Shown here: positions 7,842 through 17,041 of the stretch, piece after piece | How positions within the stretch are numbered: position 1 is the first letter of the stretch | Layout of the letters: each line of letters starts with the position of its first letter | Source: an uncultured Anaeroplasmataceae bacterium | GTDB lineage: Bacteria; Bacillota_I; Bacilli_A; Acholeplasmatales; Anaeroplasmataceae | NCBI GenBank assembly: GCA_910579215.1 | Contig: CAJTTN010000004.1 | Location: forward strand, 124,001-188,000 | DNA length: 64,000 bases | Direction: 5' to 3' | Notes under the pieces: model-generated | The model's input: only the letters and a program-made list of their open reading frames with translations | Database searches by the model: none | What the model was told of the DNA's origin: nothing | Program-made: the position numbers and the translations under genes

Positions 7842-10800
7842 ATGAGAAGGATTAAAATAATTTTACATACTCTACTTTTGGTTTTCATTTTGTTTTTGTT
7901 TGGTTGTAAAACAGATTCTATAGAAATAAGTGCACAAATTACTAGTGTAACTACAACCAAGGATTCCATTACCTTTTATGAAACGATTCATAGTAATACT
8001 GAGGTTACAGCAAGAGCCTTATTAGAACAGGGTGGAAAAGAAGTTGATGAAATTAATTCTTTAACAATAGGAGCTACAACAGAATATACCTTTACCAATT
8101 TAACAGCAGGTACAGAGTATGTGATTTTCCTTCAGTTAAAAACAGATGCTAGCTATGTAACCTATGCTAAGGAAGTTGTACAGACCACAAGTGAGAATCA
8201 ATCCGAGCTAGAAATCATTTGTGAAAATAAAGAGGTACCCTATGATGGAACGAAGAAGGTTTTGCAAGCATCTACAAATGTTGAAGAGTTTCCTTTGATT
8301 TATAAGTATACTTTGAATGGTGTATTGGTTGAGGAGCCTATACAAGTAGGGGAATATCGATGTGAAATTTCTTTTTTAGGAAATGAAAATTATAGTCCTT
8401 GTTCAATTATTAGAACCTTAAAAATTGTAAAGGCAGATCTTACCATTATTGCAGAAAATGAAAGCTTTATCTATGATGGAAAAGAAAAGCAATTATCAGC
8501 CTCAATTGACGGAGGATTTCCTTTAGAATATACCTATTATGAGAAAGATAAAATTATAGATTTTCCTGTAAATGTTGGAGAATATAGAGTGGTTATAAGC
8601 TTTTCAGGAAATGATTCTTATAATTCAACGACGATTGAAAGAACTTTAACGATACAGCCTTGTTCAATTGACATAACACTAGAGTCTTTTGAAGTAGAGT
8701 ATGATAGGGAATATGTAGTAGAGCCTAATCTTTCAATGTCATATATGTTGATATTTTATCAGGATGGTATAGAATTAGAAGAAAAGCCAAAGCTGCCAGG
8801 CTTATATACGGTTAAGGTTGTAATTACAGATTCAAATTATGTCGGAAGCAAAGAAGTAGAATTTACTATACATAAAGCGGAATATAATTTACCCTATGAG
8901 GATATGTATGCATTAGTAGGAGCAGCCATTGCTTTTGAGGTAGAGGATTTTGTACAAATAGAATATTATTTAAATGGAACAAAGGTTTCTGACTTTTCTT
9001 CTATAGGAACCTATGAGGTCATCTTTTTCTTTACGGAGCATCATTTTTATAAGGATTTTACCAAGAAAATAAATGTTGTAATAGATCATAAATATCGATT
9101 AGCGATAGAAGCTGAAGATGCCTATTATGAAGAGGGAATAGAATATGAAATTTCCTATAAAACCAATTATGATGTAGAGCTAAATATAGCTTACTATTAT
9201 AATGACATAGAAATTGCTAAGCCAAATCAAGCGGGAATTTATAGGATAAGGCTTTCCTATGCAGAGGATCAGATCTATTATGGTGCTGAAGCGTATTGTA
9301 CGCTATATCTATATCCAGAACAGCAGGAAATTACAGAGCTTAAGGATGGACTCTATCATATTTTAGGTACAGTTCTAACGAAGAACAATACCTTTAGCTT
9401 TATTGCATATAAGTCAAACGTCTTATTAGTAGAGGATCTTAGTTTAGAGCTTGGAGCTTCTTATGACTTGGTGGGTATTTTTGATACAACAGAAAGTATT
9501 TTAAAGGGCTCTGTTTTAAAGAAAACTAAAATTAGTACTATATCAGTAGAACCAGTAGATGCTTCTTTACTTGGTTTTGCAGAGCATGTGGACGAATATT
9601 TATATCAATTTATTTCATTAAAGGGTATGGTAATTCAAAAGGAGGATACCTATGCCTTAGCCTTAGATGAGGATTATTCTATTACCTTAAATAAAAACTA
9701 TAAGGAAGCTTTTGAGCAACAAAAAGCAGTGGAAATTCAAATTATATTTTATGGGGTAACCTATGAGCTTTTAGATTTCACCTTTACAGAGCTTACAGAT
9801 GAGGAAATGGCTTATGCACAGGCCTTACTCTATACCTTTGAGGATATTGTAGATACGCTTCCTTTAGAGACTGTAAAGCCTTTTGAAACTTCAATCAGTT
9901 ACATAACCTCTTCTAATCCAGAGGTGATTCGGATTAATCCACTGCAGGTAATTCCTCCACGTAATGAGGACAAAATGGTACAATTAGAGGTGTGCTTTAC
10001 GGTTGGAGATTATTCTTGTACTCGATGGTATGAGGTTAAGGTTTTAAAAGAAGAAATCAAGGAGTTAAAAATTTATAGTATTGAAATGCATCAGCAATAT
10101 GGAGATTCAACGCTTATCACATATGGAGATTTTGAAATTTTGATTGATGCGGGAGATAAAAAGGACGGTCCCTATGTTAATAAATTTTTAAAGGAACATA
10201 TCTCTGAAGATAATCATTTAGATATGATGATTGTTACGCATTGCCATTCGGATCATATGGGAGGTTTAGCTTATGCAAGTAATGAATCACAATCCACAGT
10301 AAAAGCTTTGGATGGCATAGCTACCATTGGTACGATTATTGATTATGGACATGATCGTTCTACGAATGCATTACATAATAGCTGGGTAGATATTAGAAAT
10401 TCTTATATTAATAAAGGTGCTGAATATTATCCAGTCTACGATTGTGCGAAGAATACAAATGGAGCAAGCTCTCATTATCAAATCGATCGTAAGCTAAGCT
10501 TAGACTTTATTGACACGATGACCTATGCATTACCAAGTCAAAATATTTCAACTGAGCTAAATATTTATTCTATAGCCACCCTTTTGACTTTTGAAAACTT
10601 TAAATTTTTCTTTGCAGGTGATTTAGAGGATAAGGGAGAATCTAACCTTTATAAAAACCTTTCTAATACACCTTTAAAAAATATTACAGAGGACAATGTT
10701 GTCTTATATAAAGCGGCTCACCATGGAACAGACCCAGGAGCAAATAATGGTGGTGTAAACGGAGGGAATCAGCTTCCATTTTTGAGGAGCTTAAAGCCAG

Positions 10801-11141
10801 ATTATTTCTTTGCTTCTGCCGCTATGTGCTTGGGAAATTATCCTACCAATAGTTCAGGAGATAAATTCATTGGAGGACAACCACACCCTTATATTAAATG
10901 TATAGCTAACTTCTTAAAATTTAATGATAATGTGTATTTCAATGGAACAAATGGAACCCTTGAATTTATTACCGATGGCTATGAAATGAAAAGTATACGT
11001 GGGGCAGGAGCTACAACAAACTATCTATTAGAGGTAAATGGAACTCCTATAGACTATGCTTCTCAAGCAAATTTGAAATTGGTGGATACCTTATGGTATA
11101 GAAAAAATAGAAAAGCAGCTGTAGATAATATTTTAGGTTGA
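7842..11141 (+). CDS. surface lipoprotein: MBG-like repeats fused to ComEC-like metallo-beta-lactamase domain
   Basis: A 1099-residue lipoprotein; the lipobox is LFGC (about residue 22). A fibronectin-III-like segment and four or five MBG-like repeats follow (FIYDGKEK, VNVGEYRVVISFSGN). Next come an OB-fold-like stretch (about residues 503-570) and a linker. Residues about 740-1070 are a metallo-beta-lactamase domain with the zinc motif THCHSDHMGG (about residue 800), FFFAGDLED and KAAHHGTDPGANNGG. That set resembles the hydrolase domain of ComEC/Rec2 and related secreted proteins. It should sit outside the cell; nuclease activity is a plausible inference, not shown. It shares N-terminal architecture with the preceding lipoprotein and begins after AGGAGGT. 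Confidence 0.8.
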   Translation: MRRIKIILHTLLLVFILFLFGCKTDSIEISAQITSVTTTKDSITFYETIHSNTEVTARALLEQGGKEVDEINSLTIGATTEYTFTNLTAGTEYVIFLQLKTDASYVTYAKEVVQTTSENQSELEIICENKEVPYDGTKKVLQASTNVEEFPLIYKYTLNGVLVEEPIQVGEYRCEISFLGNENYSPCSIIRTLKIVKADLTIIAENESFIYDGKEKQLSASIDGGFPLEYTYYEKDKIIDFPVNVGEYRVVISFSGNDSYNSTTIERTLTIQPCSIDITLESFEVEYDREYVVEPNLSMSYMLIFYQDGIELEEKPKLPGLYTVKVVITDSNYVGSKEVEFTIHKAEYNLPYEDMYALVGAAIAFEVEDFVQIEYYLNGTKVSDFSSIGTYEVIFFFTEHHFYKDFTKKINVVIDHKYRLAIEAEDAYYEEGIEYEISYKTNYDVELNIAYYYNDIEIAKPNQAGIYRIRLSYAEDQIYYGAEAYCTLYLYPEQQEITELKDGLYHILGTVLTKNNTFSFIAYKSNVLLVEDLSLELGASYDLVGIFDTTESILKGSVLKKTKISTISVEPVDASLLGFAEHVDEYLYQFISLKGMVIQKEDTYALALDEDYSITLNKNYKEAFEQQKAVEIQIIFYGVTYELLDFTFTELTDEEMAYAQALLYTFEDIVDTLPLETVKPFETSISYITSSNPEVIRINPLQVIPPRNEDKMVQLEVCFTVGDYSCTRWYEVKVLKEEIKELKIYSIEMHQQYGDSTLITYGDFEILIDAGDKKDGPYVNKFLKEHISEDNHLDMMIVTHCHSDHMGGLAYASNESQSTVKALDGIATIGTIIDYGHDRSTNALHNSWVDIRNSYINKGAEYYPVYDCAKNTNGASSHYQIDRKLSLDFIDTMTYALPSQNISTELNIYSIATLLTFENFKFFFAGDLEDKGESNLYKNLSNTPLKNITEDNVVLYKAAHHGTDPGANNGGVNGGNQLPFLRSLKPDYFFASAAMCLGNYPTNSSGDKFIGGQPHPYIKCIANFLKFNDNVYFNGTNGTLEFITDGYEMKSIRGAGATTNYLLEVNGTPIDYASQANLKLVDTLWYRKNRKAAVDNILG

Positions 11142-11166
11142 TAATAGTATAAAATAATTATGAAAT

Positions 11167-11216
11167 GGTTGGAGGAAATGCTAGTTGGAACTAGCATCTC
11201 TTCTGACCTTTTTTAT
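11167..11216 (+). terminator. terminator after the MBL lipoprotein
   Basis: ATGCTAGTT (11178-11186) and AACTAGCAT (11189-11197) pair around a GG loop. An outer part (GGTTGGAGGA with TCTTCTGACC) extends it, and six T follow. Confidence 0.75.
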
Positions 11217-11285
11217 TTATGAATAGAAAACAGATTCATAAAACTATTTTAATTCTAGTAGAATAGTATAGAGGATGATATAACT

Positions 11286-12515
11286 ATGAAAATACTAGTA
11301 TTGGGAACAGGAGTAGCAAATGATGGAGTCGTTATGCTATTAAAGGAGGAAGGATTAGATTATGATTATTTAAATATAGATGAAGTTATGACTTTTGATT
11401 ATCAATTTGTAGTTAAGGCACCAGGAATTCCTATGACTGAGCCCATAATCCAAGGGTTTCTTAAAAAAAATATTCGCGTCATTACCGATGTAGAGTTGGC
11501 CTTTCTTTTAAGAAAAAAGTTTTATATAGGTGTAACAGGAAGCAATGGAAAGACGACGACAGTATCTTTAATTAAACATATTTTGTCGGCAAAATATAAA
11601 ACGATAGCCTGTGGAAATATAGGATATAGTCTTTGTCGTGCTTTAGTAGAGCACAAGGATGCAGAAATTTTTGTTGTAGAATTATCTAGCTTTCAATTAG
11701 AAGCTAGCCTTATTGATTTTAATATAAGCGTTTTGTTAAATGTTCATCCTTGTCATTTAGATCATCATACCTCCTATAAGGAATATATTGATAGTAAGGC
11801 AAATCTTTGTAAAAATCAAAGCTCCTCTCATTATTGTGTGTATCACATGGATGATCCTATTTTAAGAGAAATGGTAAAAAGTAATTCTGCAGAACAAATT
11901 TCTTTTTCAAGGAATTCCTATCTAGCTAAATGCTATATCTTTGATGAGCATATTTATTTTCAAAATAAGAAAATTTTAAAAATAAATCCGTCCTTAAAGG
12001 AGAAAACCTTTTTTTTAGAGGATGTAATGGCTGCAATTTCAGCAGTATCTTTAGTGAAGGGAATTTCATCAAAAATTATTCGAGAACAAATGAAAAGCTT
12101 TGAGGAGATAGAATATCGTCTTACAAAGATTAATTCCTTCATATATAATGATGCTAAAAGTACAAATCCTTATTCTACGATGGCGGCATTAGAATGCTTT
12201 GATTCAGTAGAACTCATTTGTGGAGGATATGACCGAAAAGAAAATTTAGATTGTCTAAAATCCTCCTTGACTAAACTTAAAAGAGTATATGCCTATGGGC
12301 AAACTAAGGGAAAAATTGAAAAATATATGCAAGATAATAATGTAGAATGTTTAACCTTCAATTCCTTAGATGAGGCTTTTGAAAAGGCTTATCTAGACCG
12401 AAAAGAGGAAATTATTTTATTTTCCCCTATGTTTGCAAGCTTTGACGGCTTTAAAAATTATATAGAACGTGGAAAATACTTTAATGAAATAGCATTGAAA
12501 ATGTTAAAAAAGTAA
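11286..12515 (+). CDS. murD: UDP-N-acetylmuramoylalanine--D-glutamate ligase
   Basis: A 409-residue Mur ligase that adds D-glutamate to UDP-MurNAc-L-Ala in the cytoplasm. Domain 1 (KILVLGTGVANDG, VVKAPGIP) is the MurD-type nucleotide-binding domain. The ATP loop is GVTGSNGKTTT at about residue 82. Central landmarks are CGNIGYS, VVELSSFQLE and NVHPCHLDHH. The C-terminal domain has NDAKSTNPYSTMAAL and ICGGYDRKE. It is somewhat shorter than the usual 440-450 residues. It stands alone here, not in a dcw cluster, and shows that the organism makes peptidoglycan. Confidence 0.92.
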   Translation: MKILVLGTGVANDGVVMLLKEEGLDYDYLNIDEVMTFDYQFVVKAPGIPMTEPIIQGFLKKNIRVITDVELAFLLRKKFYIGVTGSNGKTTTVSLIKHILSAKYKTIACGNIGYSLCRALVEHKDAEIFVVELSSFQLEASLIDFNISVLLNVHPCHLDHHTSYKEYIDSKANLCKNQSSSHYCVYHMDDPILREMVKSNSAEQISFSRNSYLAKCYIFDEHIYFQNKKILKINPSLKEKTFFLEDVMAAISAVSLVKGISSKIIREQMKSFEEIEYRLTKINSFIYNDAKSTNPYSTMAALECFDSVELICGGYDRKENLDCLKSSLTKLKRVYAYGQTKGKIEKYMQDNNVECLTFNSLDEAFEKAYLDRKEEIILFSPMFASFDGFKNYIERGKYFNEIALKMLKK

Positions 12516-12536
12516 AGGAATCATAGTTCATAAATT

Positions 12537-12568
12537 GAGGGTATTCTAATGGTAGAATACTCTTTTTT
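12537..12568 (+). terminator. terminator after murD
   Basis: GTATTCTA and TAGAATAC pair around ATGG, flanked by GAG/CTC-like bases and followed by TTTTTT. Confidence 0.8.
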
Positions 12569-12627
12569 AATCTTTTAAAATAGAAATATGTAAGAGTATA
12601 GACAAATAACTTGAAAAAATCTATATT

Positions 12628-12659
12628 TTAGGTTAAAATATGTAAGAAATTGATATAAT
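12628..12659 (+). promoter_or_regulatory. promoter of the first degV gene
   Basis: TGATATAAT is an extended -10 box (TATAAT at 12654-12659). A block of TAAAATATGTAAGAAAT just upstream recurs before the second degV gene, so the duplication included the promoter. No clear -35 box is seen. Confidence 0.65.
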
Positions 12660-12675
12660 CTACAAGGAGTGAGAA

Positions 12676-13024
12676 TTATGAGCAAATATGTAATAATGAT
12701 GGATGTCTCTGGAGACATCGTTGATGAATCTATAAAGAAATGGGATCTTAAATTTATCCCTATGCAATATTCCTTAGGAGAGGAAATGAGAACCTCTACA
12801 GGACCAGAGGATGCCGCTGTATTAAAAGCCTTTTATGATGGACAAAGAGGAGGAGATTTGACCAAGACTAGTCAAATTACACCATTCCAATATGAAGAAT
12901 ATTTTGAACCATATTTAAAGGAAGGCTTTTCTATATTGTATTTAGCCCTATCCAGTGGATTATCCTCTACCTTTAGTGCGGCTTGTTTAGCAAGTGAAAC
13001 CTTGAAGGAGAAATATCCTGAATT
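12676..13024 (+). repeat. identical 5' segment of tandem degV genes, copy 1
   Basis: This stretch is identical base for base to 13632-13980. Identity ends sharply inside codon positions after GAATT, and the downstream coding parts then differ at many sites, including amino-acid changes. Confidence 0.9.
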
Positions 13025-13544
13025 GGATGTTATGCCAGTAGATTCTTTAGCAGCCACAGGAGGAATGGGTATATTAATAGAACAGGCTTTAAAAAATAGA
13101 GAAGCTGGAATGAGCCTACAAGAGAATTATAAGGTACTTACCTCTTTAGTGCCTAAGGGGAGAAACTGGTTTTTGGTACAGGATTTAAACTATTTAAAGC
13201 GTGGAGGAAGAATATCTTCTACAACAGCTATATTTGGTTCTATGCTAAACATAAAGCCAATATTAAAAATTGATGAGAATGGAAAATTAACTACCATAGC
13301 TAAAAAGCGTGGTAATAAAATGGCTGTTCAGGCATTGATTGATTACTTTAAAGAAAACTATGATCCACAGGCTCCTAAAACAATATATATAAGCAATGCG
13401 GATTGCAAGGAATTAGGCGATATGCTTGCTGGGAAATTAAAGGAGCTATATCCAGATTTAGAAATTAAGCAAACAACCTTATCTCCTATCATTGGAGCAC
13501 ATACAGGTCCAGGGATGCTAATGCTAAGCCATATAGGTAAATAA
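12678..13544 (+). CDS. DegV-family fatty-acid-binding protein, copy 1
   Basis: A 288-residue DegV protein, the FakB type that presents a bound fatty acid to the kinase FakA. Landmarks are the N-terminal MMDVSGDIVDESI, the lipid-pocket motifs QITPFQYEEYF and LSSGLSSTFSAA, and the C-terminal PIIGAHTGPGML. The ATG at 12678 is chosen over an upstream in-frame GTG because AAGGAG lies nine bases before it and copy 2 starts at the same codon. The first 347 bp are identical to copy 2; the rest is clearly diverged. No fakA gene is in the window. The gene has its own promoter and terminator. Confidence 0.88.
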   Translation: MSKYVIMMDVSGDIVDESIKKWDLKFIPMQYSLGEEMRTSTGPEDAAVLKAFYDGQRGGDLTKTSQITPFQYEEYFEPYLKEGFSILYLALSSGLSSTFSAACLASETLKEKYPELDVMPVDSLAATGGMGILIEQALKNREAGMSLQENYKVLTSLVPKGRNWFLVQDLNYLKRGGRISSTTAIFGSMLNIKPILKIDENGKLTTIAKKRGNKMAVQALIDYFKENYDPQAPKTIYISNADCKELGDMLAGKLKELYPDLEIKQTTLSPIIGAHTGPGMLMLSHIGK

Positions 13545-13566
13545 GAGAGTGAATGCTCTCTTTTTT
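13543..13566 (+). terminator. terminator between the degV genes
   Basis: AAGAGAG and CTCTCTT pair around TGAATG, followed by a run of T. Confidence 0.8.
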
Positions 13567-13590
13567 CTTGCAAATTTTAAATTTTTGCTG

Positions 13591-13616
13591 TAAAATATGT
13601 AAGAAATCGATATAAT
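13591..13616 (+). promoter_or_regulatory. promoter of the second degV gene
   Basis: TATAAT at 13611-13616 with the same TAAAATATGTAAGAAAT block before it as in copy 1. The ribosome site AAGGAG follows at 13620-13625. Confidence 0.6.
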
Positions 13617-13631
13617 TTTTAAGGAGAAAAT

Positions 13632-13980
13632 TTATGAGCAAATATGTAATAATGATGGATGTCTCTGGAGACATCGTTGATGAATCTATAAAGAAATGGG
13701 ATCTTAAATTTATCCCTATGCAATATTCCTTAGGAGAGGAAATGAGAACCTCTACAGGACCAGAGGATGCCGCTGTATTAAAAGCCTTTTATGATGGACA
13801 AAGAGGAGGAGATTTGACCAAGACTAGTCAAATTACACCATTCCAATATGAAGAATATTTTGAACCATATTTAAAGGAAGGCTTTTCTATATTGTATTTA
13901 GCCCTATCCAGTGGATTATCCTCTACCTTTAGTGCGGCTTGTTTAGCAAGTGAAACCTTGAAGGAGAAATATCCTGAATT
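13632..13980 (+). repeat. identical 5' segment of tandem degV genes, copy 2
   Basis: Direct repeat of 12676-13024 at a distance of 956 bp. Confidence 0.9.
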
Positions 13981-14500
13981 AGATGTTATACCTGTAGACT
14001 CTAAAGCTGCAACAGGGGGAATGGGTATATTAATAGAACAGGCTTTAAAAAATAGAGAGCAAGGGGTAAGCTTAGAAGAAAATGCTAAGGCGTTAAAAGC
14101 GTATGTTACTAAAATAAAACATTGGTTTTTAGTACAGGATTTAAACTATTTAAAGCGTGGAGGAAGAGTTTCTTCTACCACAGCCTTTGTTGGTTCTATG
14201 TTAAACATAAAACCAATATTGAAAATTGATGAGAATGGGAAATTAACTACCATAGCTAAAAAGCGTGGTAATAAAATGGCTGTTCAAGCTCTCTTTGAAC
14301 TATTTAAAGAGCATTATGATGAACAGATTACAGATACAATTTATTTATGTGATGCAGATTGCAAAGAATTATCTACTCTATTAGCTGAAGAGCTACATAA
14401 GACATTTCCAAATCTTGAAATTAAACAGACTACACTTTGTCCCATTATTGGAGCGCATACAGGTCCAGGGATGTTAGCGATTTGTCATTTAGGAAAGTAA
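13634..14500 (+). CDS. DegV-family fatty-acid-binding protein, copy 2
   Basis: A 288-residue paralogue of the gene just upstream, with the same FakB-type landmarks (LSSGLSSTFSAA, PIIGAHTGPGML). The first 115 codons are identical to copy 1 even at silent sites; beyond that the sequences differ, for example YVTKIKHWFLVQD against LVPKGRNWFLVQD. FakB paralogues are known to prefer different fatty acids, so the diverged C-terminal part may give different specificity. The start follows AAGGAG. It has its own promoter and is closed by a strong terminator. Confidence 0.88.
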   Translation: MSKYVIMMDVSGDIVDESIKKWDLKFIPMQYSLGEEMRTSTGPEDAAVLKAFYDGQRGGDLTKTSQITPFQYEEYFEPYLKEGFSILYLALSSGLSSTFSAACLASETLKEKYPELDVIPVDSKAATGGMGILIEQALKNREQGVSLEENAKALKAYVTKIKHWFLVQDLNYLKRGGRVSSTTAFVGSMLNIKPILKIDENGKLTTIAKKRGNKMAVQALFELFKEHYDEQITDTIYLCDADCKELSTLLAEELHKTFPNLEIKQTTLCPIIGAHTGPGMLAICHLGK

Positions 14501-14516
14501 ATAAAAACCTTATTTT

Positions 14517-14548
14517 GCAGAAAGTGAAAGCATTTTCTGCATTTTTTG
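14517..14548 (+). terminator. terminator after the second degV gene
   Basis: TGCAGAAA and TTTCTGCA form an 8-bp stem followed by TTTTTT. Confidence 0.85.
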
Positions 14549-14602
14549 CTTTTATTTAAGAAATGTATAACAAAATCTTAAAAAAATGTGTTTTTTTGGT
14601 AT

Positions 14603-14630
14603 TTTACAATGTTCATTTATATGATATAAT
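14603..14630 (+). promoter_or_regulatory. promoter of the hydrogenase operon
   Basis: TTTACA at 14603-14608 and extended -10 TGATATAAT (TATAAT 14625-14630) with a 16-bp spacer. A second TATAAT at 14657-14662 lies too close to the gene for a normal leader. Confidence 0.7.
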
Positions 14631-14680
14631 TATTTTGTATGTGAAATAAAATTTACTATAATTAAAAGGATGTGTTGAAT

Positions 14681-15175
14681 TTGAAATTAAGACATGAAGC
14701 TGTTCAATTAATTGAAAGCATTTGTGATCGCTACAAGAATGAACCTACTCCATTAATGCTTGTATTGAGTGATATACAAAAGGAATATGGGTACATTCCT
14801 CTAGAGGTTCAAGAAATTGTTTCTGCAAAGCTTGGTATGCCAGTATCAGAAATCTATGGTGTTGTAACATTTTATTCATTTTTCTCTTTAACACCTAAGG
14901 GAAAATATGTTATTGGTGTATGCTTAGGTACAGCTTGTTATGTAAAGGGTGGACAAAATGTTTTGGATAAGTTCGCAACCCTACTTGGAATTAAGTCAGG
15001 AGAGACTACGGAGGATGGTTTATTTACGCTTGATTCCTTAAGGTGTATAGGTGCTTGTGGTATAGCTCCTGCGGTATCTATCAATGGCAAGGTTTACTCT
15101 AAAGTTACCGTTGATGAGGTGGCTAAAATTATTGATTCCTATAAGAAGGAGGCTGCTTTACATGGCGCAAATTAA
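14681..15175 (+). CDS. hydC: [FeFe] hydrogenase subunit HydC (NuoE-like, 2Fe-2S)
   Basis: A thioredoxin-like [2Fe-2S] subunit of about 164 residues. The four cluster cysteines are in GVCLGTACYVKGG and SLRCIGACGIAP; the N-terminal helical part (IQKEYGYIPLEV, GVVTFYSFFSL) is typical of NuoE/HydC. In trimeric HydABC it passes electrons between the flavin subunit and the catalytic subunit. A TTG start at 14681 is preferred because AAAGGATG lies about ten bases before it; GTG at 14672 and TTG at 14675 are alternatives but sit too near the ribosome site. It overlaps hydB by 14 bp. Confidence 0.88.
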   Translation: MKLRHEAVQLIESICDRYKNEPTPLMLVLSDIQKEYGYIPLEVQEIVSAKLGMPVSEIYGVVTFYSFFSLTPKGKYVIGVCLGTACYVKGGQNVLDKFATLLGIKSGETTEDGLFTLDSLRCIGACGIAPAVSINGKVYSKVTVDEVAKIIDSYKKEAALHGAN

Positions 15176-17030
15176 GTCAACAGAACAGCTACAAGAGCAT
15201 ATTAAGCATTGTACAGCTTGTTTTGAACAAAAATTAAATTCTAAAGGAAAGCGTTCTGTGCTAATATGTGGAGGTACAGGATGTCTTGCGAATGAATCCA
15301 AAGAAATTTTGGAAAAAATTAGAGAAGAAATTAAATTGAATGGATTAGAGGAGAAGGTTGAAGTAAATCAGGTTGGTTGCTTTGGCTTCTGTTCTCAAGG
15401 ACCATTTGTTAAAATTATGCCTGAGGACACCTTATATCGTACAGTTCGTGTAGAAGATGTTACTAAAATTGTACAAGAGGATTTGATAGGACACAAAATC
15501 GTTGAGGATTTATTATATGTTGATCCTCAAACGCAAAAGAAGGTTGTCAAGCAGGATGAAATAAATTTCTATAAGAAGCAAAAGCGTATTGCCTTACATG
15601 GATGCTCAGTAATTGATCCGGAAAATATAGAAGAGGCTTTAGGGTATGATGGCTTTAAAGGACTATTAAGAGCTTTATCTATGCAACCACAAGAAGTTAT
15701 TGATGAAGTACTTACTGCGGGCTTACGTGGTCGTGGTGGAGCAGGTTTCCCTACAGGTAAGAAATGGCAATTTGCTCATGATGTTTCTAGTGAAATCAAA
15801 TATGTGGTCTGTAATGGAGATGAAGGAGATCCAGGTGCATTTATGGATCGTTCCATCTTAGAGGGAAATCCTCTTGCAGTTATTGAAGGTATGATGATTG
15901 CAGGTTATGCTATCGGAGCTTCTCAAGGATATTTCTATGTTCGTGCTGAATATCCAGTTGCTATTGATCGACTAAAAATTGCGATTCATCAGGCAGAAGA
16001 AATAGGTATTTTAGGAGATAATATTTTAGGAACAGGATTTAATTTCCATATTGGTATTCGCTTAGGTGCTGGAGCCTTTGTGTGTGGAGAAGAAACTGCT
16101 CTTTTGAACTCTATTGAAGGGGAGCGTGGAAATCCACGTCCTAGACCACCATTCCCTGCTGTAAAGGGCTTATGGGGAAAGCCAACTATTATTAATAATG
16201 TTGAAACCTTAGCTTGCATCCCTTATATTTTACGTGAGGGTGCAAAGGTATTTAATTCTATTGGAACAGAGGGTTCTAAAGGAACTAAGGTATTTGCTTT
16301 AGGTGGAAAGGTAAATAATGTAGGTTTAGTTGAAGTTCCTATGGGAACTACATTAAGAGAATTAATCTACGATATAGGTGGAGGAATTCCTAACGACAAA
16401 GCATTTAAGGCTATTCAAACAGGTGGACCATCTGGTGGATGCTTAACTAAGGATGATTTGGATACACCAATCGATTATGATAATTTAGTTGCAGCAGGAT
16501 CCATGATGGGCTCAGGTGGAGCTATTGTTATGGATGAAGATAACTGTATGGTAGATGTTGCTAAATTTTATATGGAATTCATTTGTGATGAATCCTGTGG
16601 AAAATGTACACAATGCCGTATAGGTACGAAGCGTTTATTAGAGTTTTTAAATAAGATTACAGAGGGACAAGGTGAGGTAGAAGATATTGAAAAGCTAGAA
16701 AGTCTTTCTAGTACTATCAAGGTTGGTGCTTTATGTGGGTTAGGTAAAACTGCAGCCAATCCAGTGCTTTCGACTTTACTTAAGTTTAAAGAAGAATATT
16801 TAGCTCATATTGAAGAAAAGAGATGTCCAGCTGGTGTATGTAAGAGTCTTATAGATTATCATATCAATCCTGAGAGATGTAAGAAATGTTCTATGTGTGC
16901 TAGAGTATGTCCAACTAACGCTATTTCAGGTGTTCCTGGAAAAGAACCATATGTTATCAACATCAATAAATGTATCAAATGTGGTACATGCTTAGCAACA
17001 TGTAAATTTAATGCAATCTATAAGGGATAG
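15162..17030 (+). CDS. hydB: [FeFe] hydrogenase subunit HydB (NuoF-like, FMN/NAD-binding)
   Basis: A 622-residue flavin subunit. Order of domains: an N-terminal thioredoxin-like [2Fe-2S] domain (GGTGCLAN, QVGCFGFCSQGP; about residues 25-110); the NuoF core with the NAD/FMN motifs GLRGRGGAGFPTGKKW and CNGDEGDPGAFMDR; an SLBB domain; the NuoF 4Fe-4S site CGKCTQCRIGTKR; and a C-terminal two-cluster ferredoxin (CKKCSMCARVCP, CIKCGTCLATC). This is the HydB layout of bifurcating hydrogenases. The ATG at 15162 follows AAGGAGG and replaces a longer upstream frame. It is coupled to hydC by overlap and to hydA by an 11-bp gap. Confidence 0.92.
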   Translation: MAQIKSTEQLQEHIKHCTACFEQKLNSKGKRSVLICGGTGCLANESKEILEKIREEIKLNGLEEKVEVNQVGCFGFCSQGPFVKIMPEDTLYRTVRVEDVTKIVQEDLIGHKIVEDLLYVDPQTQKKVVKQDEINFYKKQKRIALHGCSVIDPENIEEALGYDGFKGLLRALSMQPQEVIDEVLTAGLRGRGGAGFPTGKKWQFAHDVSSEIKYVVCNGDEGDPGAFMDRSILEGNPLAVIEGMMIAGYAIGASQGYFYVRAEYPVAIDRLKIAIHQAEEIGILGDNILGTGFNFHIGIRLGAGAFVCGEETALLNSIEGERGNPRPRPPFPAVKGLWGKPTIINNVETLACIPYILREGAKVFNSIGTEGSKGTKVFALGGKVNNVGLVEVPMGTTLRELIYDIGGGIPNDKAFKAIQTGGPSGGCLTKDDLDTPIDYDNLVAAGSMMGSGGAIVMDEDNCMVDVAKFYMEFICDESCGKCTQCRIGTKRLLEFLNKITEGQGEVEDIEKLESLSSTIKVGALCGLGKTAANPVLSTLLKFKEEYLAHIEEKRCPAGVCKSLIDYHINPERCKKCSMCARVCPTNAISGVPGKEPYVININKCIKCGTCLATCKFNAIYKG

Positions 17031-17041
17031 GAGGTAGTACC

